From VXPQ01 sp965232485 (lineage in GTDB: Bacteria; Bacteroidota; Rhodothermia; Rhodothermales; VXPQ01), in contig OZ246975.1 in assembly GCA_965232485.1 (NCBI GenBank), positions 2,418,001-2,482,000 on the forward strand: a DNA stretch of 64,000 nucleotides, in the 5' to 3' direction. Position 1 is the first letter of the stretch; every line of letters starts with the position of its first letter. A program made the position numbers and the translations under genes. Shown here piece by piece: positions 45,686 to 54,415 of the stretch. A model generated the notes under the pieces. It made no database searches. It was not told where the DNA came from and was given only the letters and a program-made list of their open reading frames with translations.

Positions 45686-47809
45686 CTACGGGATCGTCGT
45701 GACGGACGTCGTCAGGAGGTGCGTGCGTTCTCCGTCATTCAGAAAGAGGCGCGAAAAATACATGCCGGGAGGCAGGTCGGGGCGGATGGACATCGCGTGC
45801 TCTCCCGCGCCGAACGCTTCCGGGGGTCGGGAATATACCGTGCGTCCCAGCACGTCCACGACTTCAAGGCGGGCGCGTACGGGCCGGTCGGTTCGGAACG
45901 CCAGCTGGACTTCTCCGGAAAATGGATTGGGCCAGGCTCCCTCCAGATGCATCCCCTCCGGAATCTCGTCAGCTTGTTCGGCGGACGTGGCCTGCTTTAG
46001 CGTAAAGCGCATCCGGTTCAGATTGAACCCTCCGTTGCGCACGTTCATCCTCAGGACATGCTCGCCGGCGGGCAGCGCCACATCGCGCAGCCATACCGAT
46101 TGCCATGTCTGCCAGCCGCCGGTGACGGGCACGACAACATTTGGGCCAATCCGTTCGTTGTCCAGCGCCAGGATGAGGATGCCGCCATTGCCGGATGCAT
46201 CCGCGGCGACGCGAAATTCGATGTCGTAGATTCCTTCCGTGGCGATCTGCACCGTCCAGGTCAGCCATTCGGACGTTTCGATCCATCCCACATTATATTC
46301 GAAGCCTTCCGGATCTTCCGACTTCTGGATATCTACTCCGTCGTTGCGGTATTCATACCCCTGGTTGCCGACTCCGTCTCGTCCATCGACGCGCATGAGG
46401 TCCGTGTCGTGGTAGGTAGCGCCCGCGTGTCCGATGTCGTAATCCACGGCATTGACGACGCCGGGGATGGGGTGTTCCTTGAAGGGTTTGCGCAGCGTGG
46501 CGTAATTCGGATCCAAAAGCGCCGCAAGGACGCCGGGCCGCGTGATGCAGGAGTCGAGGTCCAGCCCCTCGGCCATGGCGAAGAGCGCTTCGCTGGTTGC
46601 CCGAGGGGAAGGGCGGGTGTTGTTTGCAGGGTTGTTGATGTAATCAATCACGTTTTTGTATCCTCGCGCAAACGGCGCGGAAAGCGGGCTGGTGATCGTC
46701 GCTATTTTCTTGTGCGTCCACCAGTTCCACCCGATGCCGCGCGCTTCCACGAGCCGGGTCACCTCGAAGAACCACGGATTCGAGTTTTCTCCCGATTCCC
46801 CCAGCCAGAGCGGCGCGTTGGTTTTTTCGCTAAACTCCAGAAGATAGTTGATGGTGCCGACGTCGGTGGCGTTCCAGTACTTGTGGAAGGCGTAGACGAT
46901 ATTGTCGTCGGGGAGATTTTCCAATTCCGGGGGAAATGTGGTGGCGTAGTAATTTCCCTCTATAAAAATGATATGGTTCGCATCGATCCGGCGGATGGCT
47001 TCGATGAGCCGTACGTACAGCGCGCGCAAGGCTTCCGATTGTTCCTCCCCGGTCCACTCGTTGGGGGTGCCCTTGCAGCTATCGTCCGCCGCGCCGTCGC
47101 GACAGCCGGGCGTGACGGGTTCGTTGATCAGGTCGTATCCGATGATGTATGGCTCGTCTACGTAGCGCCGGGCGATTTCTTCCCATACGGTCACCAGTTG
47201 GTCCTGATACGGGTCGGGCTCCGTCCAGAGACGGGCCACGCCGTCGCTGTCGCTGATCTCGCCATGGTTTTGCCCTCCCGGGGCGGCGTGCATGTCCAGA
47301 ATAAGATCGATCTTGTACTTGCGGCACCAGTCGAGAAGATCGTCGATCGTTTTAAACCCGCTCTCGATGAACGTTTCCGTATCGGGGTCGAAGAGCAGGT
47401 TATAATGCATGGGCAGACGAATATGATCGAATCCCCACTCGGCAATGGCTGCAATGTCTTTTTCCGCGACGTATTTGGTCCGGTATAGATCGAAGAAGCG
47501 ATCCGCTGCCTCCTCGCCGATCAGTTTCGCTATTTCTGCCCGGATGGAGCGCGGAGAGCCGCCATCGGGGGGGAAAATATGAACCATGTATCCTTCCGGC
47601 ACGAGCCAGCCGCCCAGTCCAAGACCCCGTATGACGACGGGATCGCCGTCCCGATTGAGAATCTTCGTGCCCTCCGTTCGGAAGAAACCTTGCGTTTGCG
47701 CCTGCGCCTGCGTTGGGAGCAGCAGGGCAAGCGTCGCAATGACTGCCGCAATGCGCCAGACGGCCGACTGAAATAGTTTGCGTACGCAGGGGGCGTGGCG
47801 GTTTTTCAT
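45686..47809 (-). CDS. GH5 glycosidase with CBM6-like module and T9SS tail
   Basis: A 707-residue secreted glycoside hydrolase. A signal peptide (ending AQAQ) precedes the GH5 cellulase-type TIM barrel (about 45-400), with FDHIRLPMHYN, IDLILDMHAAPGGQN and the acid/base glutamate in YDLINEPV. YAFHKYW and the nucleophile in LWLGESGE follow. A CBM6-like beta-sandwich (about 480-610, VGWIETSEWLTWTVQIATEGIYDIEFRVA) and a C-terminal T9SS sorting domain (AWPNPFSGEV...GMYFSRLFLNDG) complete it. It probably cleaves beta-glucan, mannan or xylan; the exact specificity is not readable. ATG 47809 is used because it directly precedes the signal peptide. Confidence 0.9.
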   Translation of the reverse strand: MKNRHAPCVRKLFQSAVWRIAAVIATLALLLPTQAQAQTQGFFRTEGTKILNRDGDPVVIRGLGLGGWLVPEGYMVHIFPPDGGSPRSIRAEIAKLIGEEAADRFFDLYRTKYVAEKDIAAIAEWGFDHIRLPMHYNLLFDPDTETFIESGFKTIDDLLDWCRKYKIDLILDMHAAPGGQNHGEISDSDGVARLWTEPDPYQDQLVTVWEEIARRYVDEPYIIGYDLINEPVTPGCRDGAADDSCKGTPNEWTGEEQSEALRALYVRLIEAIRRIDANHIIFIEGNYYATTFPPELENLPDDNIVYAFHKYWNATDVGTINYLLEFSEKTNAPLWLGESGENSNPWFFEVTRLVEARGIGWNWWTHKKIATITSPLSAPFARGYKNVIDYINNPANNTRPSPRATSEALFAMAEGLDLDSCITRPGVLAALLDPNYATLRKPFKEHPIPGVVNAVDYDIGHAGATYHDTDLMRVDGRDGVGNQGYEYRNDGVDIQKSEDPEGFEYNVGWIETSEWLTWTVQIATEGIYDIEFRVAADASGNGGILILALDNERIGPNVVVPVTGGWQTWQSVWLRDVALPAGEHVLRMNVRNGGFNLNRMRFTLKQATSAEQADEIPEGMHLEGAWPNPFSGEVQLAFRTDRPVRARLEVVDVLGRTVYSRPPEAFGAGEHAMSIRPDLPPGMYFSRLFLNDGERTHLLTTSVTTIP

Positions 47810-47883
47810 GGTTGGAGCAAGGAATGGCGCCGCGGACGCCCCGGCGCAAAGATTTTTGTTTTCGTAAATTTGCACTTGCATAT

Positions 47884-47900
47884 TATGAAAAATTTGCGTA
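47884..47900. promoter_or_regulatory. Degenerate TATGC dyad in divergent GH5/CBM9 promoter region
   Basis: TATGAAAAATTTGCGTA matches the TATGCAAAAAATGCATA dyad at 13 of 17 positions. It lies in the AT-rich region between the divergent GH5 and secreted CBM9-like genes and overlaps the -33 box of the candidate promoter there. It may be a low-affinity operator or chance. Confidence 0.3.
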
Positions 47901-47925
47901 ATTATAATTCTGCCGTGTAAATTTT
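47893..47925 (+). promoter_or_regulatory. Candidate promoter of the second CBM9-like secreted protein
   Basis: TTTG (47893-47896) and TAAATTTT (47918-47925) are 21 bp apart, close to the Bacteroidota -33 TTTG / -7 TAnnTTTG pattern. The implied start point is about 25 nt upstream of the ATG at 47957. Confidence 0.35.
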
Positions 47926-47956
47926 ATACTCATGTTACCATCCTAACGAGGTCCTT

Positions 47957-50221
47957 ATGCCTTTTGCAATCCGCTACGATGCCAGCCGCGCCGTCCGCGT
48001 TTTCCTCCATGCCGCGCATCGCTCCATAACCCAATGCGCCGCCGTCGCGGCCGCAACCCTGCTTTTCGCGGGGATCGTTGCGCACACCGCCGAGGCGCAG
48101 GCCCCGGCGCTGGGCGATAGTTACGTCTTTTTCGTGGATGGGGTGAATCTGGATGTCGAAGAGGTCGGTGGCGGCGAGGTAGTCGACGATCCGGCAGGCG
48201 GCAACAACAAGGTGCTGAAACTCAACAATGGAGAATTTGCGTATCACGGGTTTCGTTTCGCCACTGGAGACACTATGCAAAGCGGCACAGGCACCCCTCG
48301 CGATCTGACGGCCAACCGAGCGGCCGGGAACGTCCTCTCTTTTCGCATAATGGTGGATGCGGCCAACGCTGAGTCCGGCGGAAACGAGAACGCCCTCGGG
48401 ATTCAGCTCGAGGATTATGGGGAAAATATCGGAGAAGCCGGAAATAACCCCTTTCGCTTGCGCTGGGTCATACCGACCGACATACGCAATGGGGAATGGC
48501 ATGCGGTGTCGGCGGTGCTCCCGCCCCCAACCTACGCGGAACTCGAAGCAGGCAAGACCGACGGCTCCATCTCGGGAAATGAAGCGCAGTGGGTATACGC
48601 CGGTTCCTGGGCAGGATTCGAGATCGGTCTCGATCTGATGGGGCCGAATACCGCGCAGCGGCCCGATCTGTGGACAGAATTCGAATGGGACAATGTCCAG
48701 TCCCTGGGCATTCACTGGGACTGGCAAAGCGCCGGAGCCGACGGCGGCCCGATTTACCTGGACGACGTGTTTATCGGCCCGGCCGATCTGGACCTGTCGG
48801 ATTTTGGGGGACTGCCTGCGGCCATGTCCGGCGTGATGGTGGCCGCCGATGGCGCCGCCAACGTTATTTCCTGGACCCACAATCCCGATTTCGGGGGGTA
48901 CAATGTGTATTTCAGCGGATCCCCGATCACGGATGTGACCGCCGAGGACGTAATGTTTGTCCAGAAGGTGTCCGCGGCTCCCTGGGAGGTGCGGCACGCG
49001 CTGGAGTTGCCTCATTCGTTTTCGTCTACCGGTTCGACGCTTTATTATGCGGTCACCAGTTTGAGCACAGCCGGCGTGGAGAACCCGGACGTGTCGAACA
49101 GCGCGGTGAAAATAGACAACCCGGATTTCGCCGTTTCGCCGGCGATCTTGTCGTTGACGGACGAGCAGTCCGGGGCATTGTTTGACGCGGTCAATGCGTT
49201 GACGGTGTCGAAAGAACATTTCCCTGAGGGGTCCATGCCGTTTGTGGTCGACGACATGCATTCGCAGATTGCCGACGCTCCGTTGTTGCCCACAGACAAT
49301 AACGACCTTTCCGCATCCGTATGGGTAGCATACTACGGGGGGAACGCGGCCTCGTCGCTCGATCCGGAAATATGGATCTATGCGGAAGTCATCGACGATG
49401 TGGCGGAATATGCTCCCGCCGCCGATGGACCGGAAGGCGCCTGGCAGTACGATTCCATTGAATTAGGATGGGGGAATTACGATGTGCGCGCCGCTGGGGG
49501 GTCTGTGTTGGGCGGTTCGCCTCATGGCAATATGATGCGCGGGGAATTTCCCGATTACCAGTTCCGTCTGTCTCCGCATGGGACCAAGGCCGATGCGACG
49601 GCCAAAACGAATGTGGCTGCCGAGGGCGCCCCCGGCGACAAGCCAAATATCGGCGCAGCTGCGTACGAGTCCACTACGAATGGTTACAAGATACTGGCGT
49701 CTTTTCAGACCCCGTCGATTCAGTACCCCGGCGACGCTCCCGCCAATTTCCCCGGCATGGGCGAAGTTCGCTTCATGCCCTTTACCGTTACGTTGAATGA
49801 CGCCGACGGGTCAGGCCGCGAACACCAGATCACCTGGAGCCTGAATCCCACGGTGACCAGTCAGTGGTATAATACGCCGAGCCAGTGGCAAGTCGTGGCG
49901 ATGGTCGGTCCCGGGGGGGACGTCACTTCGGCAGACGCTGCGGAATTGCCGGAGACGCATGCTCTGGAGCAGAACTATCCGAACCCGTTCAACCCGGCTA
50001 CGACCATTCGTTTTCAGCTGCCGCAGGCCGAGCAGGTGACGCTGCGCGTCTTTGATGTGCTGGGCCGGGAGGTGGCTGCGCTACTTGACGATACGTCCAT
50101 GGCCGCTGGCGAGCATACCGTACGGTTCGACGCTTCCGGGCTTACGTCCGGGGTGTATTTGTACCGCCTCGAAGCGGGCGCCTCCTTTGTGCAGACCCGC
50201 CGCATGATGCTGGTGAAGTAG
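47957..50221 (+). CDS. Secreted CBM9-like protein with T9SS sorting tail (paralogue)
   Basis: A 754-residue exported protein, colinear with the one at 28543-30789. After a signal peptide (ending TAEAQ) come the YVFFVDGVN N-terminal module with IYLDDVFIGPADLDL, the VISWTHNPDFGGYNVYFSG fibronectin-like segment and the CBM9-like module (VWVAYYGGN...IWIYAEVIDDVAEY, YDSIELGWGNYDVR). The T9SS tail has QNYPNPFNPATTI...SGVYLYRLEAG. It is divergent from the GH5 gene and convergent with the GH10 xylanase gene, fitting a surface carbohydrate-binding role in hemicellulose use. No catalytic motif is seen. Confidence 0.82.
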   Translation: MPFAIRYDASRAVRVFLHAAHRSITQCAAVAAATLLFAGIVAHTAEAQAPALGDSYVFFVDGVNLDVEEVGGGEVVDDPAGGNNKVLKLNNGEFAYHGFRFATGDTMQSGTGTPRDLTANRAAGNVLSFRIMVDAANAESGGNENALGIQLEDYGENIGEAGNNPFRLRWVIPTDIRNGEWHAVSAVLPPPTYAELEAGKTDGSISGNEAQWVYAGSWAGFEIGLDLMGPNTAQRPDLWTEFEWDNVQSLGIHWDWQSAGADGGPIYLDDVFIGPADLDLSDFGGLPAAMSGVMVAADGAANVISWTHNPDFGGYNVYFSGSPITDVTAEDVMFVQKVSAAPWEVRHALELPHSFSSTGSTLYYAVTSLSTAGVENPDVSNSAVKIDNPDFAVSPAILSLTDEQSGALFDAVNALTVSKEHFPEGSMPFVVDDMHSQIADAPLLPTDNNDLSASVWVAYYGGNAASSLDPEIWIYAEVIDDVAEYAPAADGPEGAWQYDSIELGWGNYDVRAAGGSVLGGSPHGNMMRGEFPDYQFRLSPHGTKADATAKTNVAAEGAPGDKPNIGAAAYESTTNGYKILASFQTPSIQYPGDAPANFPGMGEVRFMPFTVTLNDADGSGREHQITWSLNPTVTSQWYNTPSQWQVVAMVGPGGDVTSADAAELPETHALEQNYPNPFNPATTIRFQLPQAEQVTLRVFDVLGREVAALLDDTSMAAGEHTVRFDASGLTSGVYLYRLEAGASFVQTRRMMLVK

Positions 50222-50227
50222 CGAAAA

Positions 50228-50278
50228 GGCGTTGAAAAACAGGAGGCGCGGGCGCGTTACTGCGCCTCCTGCAACGCC
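50228..50278. terminator. Bidirectional terminator hairpin between convergent genes
   Basis: CAGGAGGCGC (50240-50249) pairs perfectly with GCGCCTCCTG (50262-50271), extended outward by GGCGTTG / CAACGCC around a five-A bulge. It starts 7 nt after the CBM9-like gene's stop, and its far arm overlaps the last codons of the convergent xylanase gene, so it can serve both directions. Confidence 0.55.
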
Positions 50279-51342
50279 TCGACGAATCCGTAGTAGGCGG
50301 GTTTGGGGAGCAATCTGGCGTCGAACAGGAGCGGCCATTCCGGCTGGTCGTAGAAGTCGATGAGCCAAGTGTCCGGGTCGCGTAGCCCCCACAGGGTAAT
50401 AGCGAAACGCTGTTCTTCGGGGATCTGGTTGAAAGCGGCTACGACTTCCTTGACGCGCTGTTTCTGGATGTTTCCGCGTTCCTCGTCCCAGGCTTGCAGG
50501 CTCCCGTCCGTGTTGATCCGCACGTCCAGTTCGGAGAGGTGCACCTTCAGGCCGCGCTTCACCACTTCGTCGATAGTGGCCGTAATTGCTTCGAGCGACG
50601 GGCTGTCCCAGGCCATGTGCATTTGCAGTCCCACGCCGTCGATGGGAATCTCGCGTTCCTGAAAATCGTCGAGCATGTTCATCACGGCGCGCCGCTTGGG
50701 CAGGCTCCAGGTGAGTCCGTAATCGTTGTAGAAAAGGAGCAGGTCCGGGTCGGCCTCCCGGGCATACTGAAACAGCCGGGCAATGTAATCGGGGCCCATC
50801 CGCCGCCGGAACACGCTGTTGCGCAGCGCGCCCCGCGCATCGTCGAACGCTTCGTTGATCACGTCCCAGCTTACGACGCGTCCCTTGTAGCGCTGTATGA
50901 CCGTCGTGACGTATTCCTTGACGGCTTGTTCGAAAGCCTCGTTGTCTCCCGGGAAGCTTTCCAGCCAGGAGGGGGTCGTCTGATGCCACACGAGCGTATG
51001 CCCATGGACTTGCATGCCGTTTTCCTCGGCGAAATCCACCAGTGCGTCGGCGCCGGTCCAGTTGTATGATCCCGGCCCGGTGGATATGGGATTCATTTTC
51101 ATTTCCCACTCCGCCGTGATGCTGTTGAAAACATTTTTGATCACGGCGGTGCGTTCCGGTTCGGACAAGTGCCTTGCCTGGATCGCTACGCCGACCGGGT
51201 GTGCGGCGAGGGTCTTGAGCGCCGGGTAATCGCGGTTCGGATCTGGTTCGGTTTCGTTCATGCCGGAATCGGCGCTGCATCCGGCTGTCCAGAATGCAAA
51301 CAGGCACAACAGTGCGCCGGATGGGGAGAGTAAGGAGTGCAT
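50257..51342 (-). CDS. GH10 endo-1,4-beta-xylanase, lipoprotein
   Basis: A 361-residue predicted lipoprotein (signal MHSLLSPSGALLCLFAFWTAGC, lipidated Cys at 22) with a complete GH10 barrel: ITAEWEMKMNPIS, GHTLVWHQTTPSWL, the acid/base glutamate in WDVINEAFDD, LLLFYNDYGL, GVGLQMHM, the nucleophile in VHLSELDVR and ITLWGLRDPDTW. It cleaves internal beta-1,4-xylosidic links and is probably surface-anchored. The frame is open 36 nt further to an ATG at 51378, but the shorter form gives a standard lipoprotein signal. The GH5, esterase and CBM9-like genes nearby suggest a xylan-degrading set. Confidence 0.93.
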   Translation of the reverse strand: MHSLLSPSGALLCLFAFWTAGCSADSGMNETEPDPNRDYPALKTLAAHPVGVAIQARHLSEPERTAVIKNVFNSITAEWEMKMNPISTGPGSYNWTGADALVDFAEENGMQVHGHTLVWHQTTPSWLESFPGDNEAFEQAVKEYVTTVIQRYKGRVVSWDVINEAFDDARGALRNSVFRRRMGPDYIARLFQYAREADPDLLLFYNDYGLTWSLPKRRAVMNMLDDFQEREIPIDGVGLQMHMAWDSPSLEAITATIDEVVKRGLKVHLSELDVRINTDGSLQAWDEERGNIQKQRVKEVVAAFNQIPEEQRFAITLWGLRDPDTWLIDFYDQPEWPLLFDARLLPKPAYYGFVEALQEAQ

Positions 51343-51449
51343 GGGGCGGTGCGGAGACGAAGGGATATGGTCGGGCATGTTTTATCCTATCGTTTGCGCG
51401 TCGTTTTCGTTCCTGCGGGTTCGCGGGGAGACCATATGGCATTGCCGTG

Positions 51450-51517
51450 CTTTTCGCTGATTTCAACGATGGAAGCATGACCCGCCGAGCAAAGCGGTTT
51501 TGATCAGCGTGTCCTAT
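51450..51517. repeat. Inverted-repeat element, copy G (inverted, decayed)
   Basis: Reads on the opposite strand as the left part of the element. TTTTCGCTGATTTCAACGAT is the complement of the AATCAGCGAAAA segment of copies A and D, and AAAGCGGTTTTGATCAGCGTGTCC corresponds to the complement of the left terminus with changes. The outer right part is absent. It lies between the GH10 and PPK2 genes. Confidence 0.7.
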
Positions 51518-51575
51518 ATTCACAGGAGAAGCCCATGCGCTATTCCGACGAATCCGATAAAAGCACGATTTTTCC

Positions 51576-52469
51576 ATGACTGTTTCCACGCTGGAACGCG
51601 ATGATCTGGAGGTTCTGCTGCCGACCACCAAGGTGCCCTCCGGGTTGCTCAGGAAGGTCGAAGAGGCGGGCAAGGGGGATATTATCAGCGCCTCGTATCC
51701 CTACGAGACGAAACTCGGGCGCGCCGAGTACGAGCGCCAGAAGGCGAACTTGCAGGTCGAGTTGTTGCGGATGCAGCGGTGGGTGAACGAGACGGGTCAG
51801 CGGGTGGCGCTGCTTTTCGAGGGTCGGGACGCCGCCGGGAAGGGCGGGACGATCAAGCGATTCATGGAGCATCTGAACCCGCGCAGCGCGCTGGTGGCGG
51901 CGCTGCCTGCCCCGTCCGAAAGGGAGCGCGGACAATGGTATTTTCAGCGCTACGTGCGGTGCTTGCCATCGAGGGGAGAGATTGTATTCTTTGATCGTTC
52001 CTGGTACAACCGGGCCGTGGTCGAGCCGGTCATGGGGTTTTGCACGCCCGCCGAGCGGCTTCGTTTTTTGCGGGATGCGGCGACGTTCGAAGAGTTGCTG
52101 GTCAATGACGGATTCCACCTGTTCAAATTCTGGTTTTCGGTAAGCCGCGAGGAGCAGTTGCGGCGGTTCCTGTCGCGGGCCCGGAATCCGCTCAAGCAAT
52201 GGAAAATCAGCGACGTGGATATTCGGTCGCTGGCTCTCTGGGACGAGTACACCGAGGCGAAGAAAATCATGTTCGCCGCCACCGACACGAAAACCGCTCC
52301 CTGGGTCGTGATCAAGTCGGACGACAAGAAGCGGGCGCGCCTCAACTGCATGCGCTATGTGCTGGAGCAACTTCCTTACCGGGAGGGCGGCAACAAGCGG
52401 GTGACGAAGCCCAACAAGAAACTGATCGGACGAGCAAAGGATTTGTACGCGCCGGGAGAGGTGTGGTAG
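51576..52469 (+). CDS. ppk2: Polyphosphate kinase 2 family protein
   Basis: A 297-residue cytoplasmic enzyme that transfers phosphate between polyphosphate and nucleotides, commonly making GTP or ATP from the diphosphate. Diagnostic motifs are the Walker A block LFEGRDAAGKGGTIKRF, the lid region LNPRSALVAALPAPSERERGQWYFQRYV, the Walker B block IVFFDRSWYNRAVVEPVMGF and KFWFSVSREEQLRRFLSR. The single-domain length fits class I or III PPK2; direction and nucleotide preference cannot be read. Confidence 0.93.
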   Translation: MTVSTLERDDLEVLLPTTKVPSGLLRKVEEAGKGDIISASYPYETKLGRAEYERQKANLQVELLRMQRWVNETGQRVALLFEGRDAAGKGGTIKRFMEHLNPRSALVAALPAPSERERGQWYFQRYVRCLPSRGEIVFFDRSWYNRAVVEPVMGFCTPAERLRFLRDAATFEELLVNDGFHLFKFWFSVSREEQLRRFLSRARNPLKQWKISDVDIRSLALWDEYTEAKKIMFAATDTKTAPWVVIKSDDKKRARLNCMRYVLEQLPYREGGNKRVTKPNKKLIGRAKDLYAPGEVW

Positions 52470-52695
52470 GGAACCTCGCGGCGTTTGCGCGCTTGACAGG
52501 CGTAGCGTGGCGGCGTATTCTGGGCGGGGGTGGTCCGGACAAGGCGCGTACCCACGCATATCTTGCAACGCGCCTGGAACCCAATGTATCTGTCGGCGTC
52601 GCAGCAAGGAAAGGGTATTGGAATCTTGACCATGAAGCCTTTCGCCCGATCCGAAGTTTCATGCAGGATCTTTGCGAGACATAATCCCTTGTTCA

Positions 52696-53304
52696 ATGTC
52701 AGTCAATCTCATGGAACGCAGACCCGAACCCAACGAGTACGGTGATTTCTATCGGCCCTACATAGCCGCCGTCCCGGATGGCCCCATCGTAGATACGCTT
52801 CTGGATCAGCGGTATGAATTTGTCCGGATGGCGACGGATGCGCCTTCCGGGATGGAGCAGTATCGTTACGCGCCAGACAAGTGGTCCGTGCGCGAGCTTG
52901 TTGGACATCTGACGGACAGCGAGCGGATGTTTGCGATGCGGGCTATGGCTTTTGCGCGCGGCGACTATGCCCATTATCCGGGGTTCGACGAGAACGAATA
53001 CGCTGCTGCATCGGGCGCGGGCATGAGGTCCCTTGCGGCGCTGGCAGAGGAATGGGATGCGGTGCGCTACGCCACCATATTGCTATTCAAGGGGCTCTCG
53101 GACGACGCATGGAATCGTCGCGGCCACGCCAGCGGTTTCGAATTCACCGTGCGGAGCATGGCGTGGATTATCGCTGGCCATACGCAGCATCACATTCGGG
53201 TGTTGCGGCGGCGGTATTGGGAACAAGAGGAGTACGAGGAGACCAGTCCTGCAACGTCAATGAATCATTCTTTCTTTCGTTATCCGTCGCCACGCGAGGG
53301 GTAG
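52696..53304 (+). CDS. DinB-family protein
   Basis: A 202-residue protein of the DinB/YfiT four-helix-bundle superfamily. The metal-binding histidines are expected in SVRELVGHLTDSERMF and in the C-terminal AGHTQHHIRVLRRRY, both present. Family members include thiol-dependent transferases (for example bacillithiol S-transferases) and uncharacterised stress proteins; substrate unknown. ATG 52696 is used; ATG 52711 is an alternative. Confidence 0.85.
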   Translation: MSVNLMERRPEPNEYGDFYRPYIAAVPDGPIVDTLLDQRYEFVRMATDAPSGMEQYRYAPDKWSVRELVGHLTDSERMFAMRAMAFARGDYAHYPGFDENEYAAASGAGMRSLAALAEEWDAVRYATILLFKGLSDDAWNRRGHASGFEFTVRSMAWIIAGHTQHHIRVLRRRYWEQEEYEETSPATSMNHSFFRYPSPREG

Positions 53305-53381
53305 GCGGGCGACGGGCGGCGACCCTGTCGACATTGGAAGGAGGCGCAAGGACGAGTGATTCGCCGGAGGCCTTCCCGGTT

Positions 53382-54194
53382 CTACCGAACAAGGATCATT
53401 TTCCGTACGCGCGTTTCCGTTCCCGCCTGCATGCGGTACGCGTACAGGCCGGAAGGAAGGCCGCTGGCGTCGAAGCGGACGCTGTGTCGCCCCGCCGGGC
53501 GCATTCCATTCACAAGCACGCCCGTGCTACGCCCGGCCGCATCGAACACTTCCAGGCGCACGCGCTCCGGCGCGGATAGTTCGTATTCGATCTCCGTCGC
53601 TGGATTGAACGGATTCGGGTAGTTCTGCAAAAGCGCGACCGCGCCGGGCAGTTCGCCGGATTCAGCGAAAACGGGCGATCCGCATCCCATGAGCACGCCC
53701 TGCAGCGCTGCGTACTCGCGCTCGTCCACTGTCAGGCTATACGCTCGCTTGACCGCAACGACCCGCGCTGCGTACCAGCAACGGTTCAGGTCGGGAAGCC
53801 ATTCGCCCGCATCCTTTGCTCTTTTTACGTACCGGTTCAGGTCAGGGGAGGCGAGCGTCAGGTTGTCCAGGTCCTGCGCGAAACGGGCCTTCTCCGCAGA
53901 TGGGCGGGTGCACATGCCGCTGTCGTGCGCCTCCGATGTGGCGACTATATGCTCAATATCCGATTCCCGCAGCGACGAAAACACCGTTCCGTCATACGGG
54001 GAAGTCATTCCGAAACCGTGATACTCTGCTATGCGCTGCTCCAGGGATTGCGAGTAAGGGTAGTCCCCCCGATCATACGGCGCGCAACGGGATTCAGGAC
54101 TTTGCCATAGCGCGGCGAGGTCGTCCAGGACTTGCTGCGCCTGCGAAGGCAGGGCCAGCGCGAACGCCAGAGCAAGGAAAAGGGATCGAATCAT
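53382..54194 (-). CDS. Secreted HNH (DUF1524-like) nuclease with T9SS tail
   Basis: A 270-residue exported protein. A signal peptide ending PSQAQ is followed by an HNH/DUF1524-type domain (about 30-185). It contains SDIEHIVATSEAHDSGMC (the conserved Asp-x-x-His), FAQDLDNLTLASPDLNRYVKRAKDAGEWLP (the central Asn region), NRCWYAARVVAVKRAYSLTVDEREYAAL and a closing cysteine. This is the layout of secreted GmrSD-C-terminal-like nucleases. The last 80 residues are a T9SS type A tail (QNYPNPFNPATEIEYEL...SGLYAYRMQAG...KMILVR). It probably cuts DNA or RNA outside the cell for nutrients or competition (inference). Its start overlaps the stop of the 74-residue gene by 4 nt. Confidence 0.82.
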   Translation of the reverse strand: MIRSLFLALAFALALPSQAQQVLDDLAALWQSPESRCAPYDRGDYPYSQSLEQRIAEYHGFGMTSPYDGTVFSSLRESDIEHIVATSEAHDSGMCTRPSAEKARFAQDLDNLTLASPDLNRYVKRAKDAGEWLPDLNRCWYAARVVAVKRAYSLTVDEREYAALQGVLMGCGSPVFAESGELPGAVALLQNYPNPFNPATEIEYELSAPERVRLEVFDAAGRSTGVLVNGMRPAGRHSVRFDASGLPSGLYAYRMQAGTETRVRKMILVR

Positions 54195-54415
54195 GTTCCG
54201 GTCCCTTTTTTCGCTGGAATATCAACCTTCAGGTCCCGCTCGAGCTTTAGTTCCATCACATGGCAGGCTTCCCTGATGCGGCCTATCTTATTCGCATTGC
54301 TGAGATTGACGCCAAGCCACCACCCGCCTCGGCTGATCTCCGCCTCGCTCTGGAAGCTGCCGGCGGGGATGTCTTTCGCAATATTCCGGATTGCCGAAGC
54401 GAGTTTGTCGGACAT
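54191..54415 (-). CDS. Small protein coupled to the secreted nuclease, unknown function
   Basis: A 74-residue soluble protein without a signal peptide (MSDKLASAIRNIAKDIPAG..., ending KVDIPAKKGTGT). It shows a central GGWWLGVNLSNANKIGRIREACH and a charged C-terminal helix. Its TGA overlaps the nuclease start codon in an ATGA arrangement, implying translational coupling. Because a cytoplasmic partner precedes an exported nuclease, an immunity or chaperone role is conceivable, but nothing in the sequence proves it. No family recognised. Confidence 0.6.
   Translation of the reverse strand: MSDKLASAIRNIAKDIPAGSFQSEAEISRGGWWLGVNLSNANKIGRIREACHVMELKLERDLKVDIPAKKGTGT

Noticed and set aside
52470..52695. 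Possible decayed copy of the inverted-repeat element near TTGACAGGCGTAGCGTGGCG
   Set aside because: Only about 20 nt resemble the hairpin arm of copy A, without termini.
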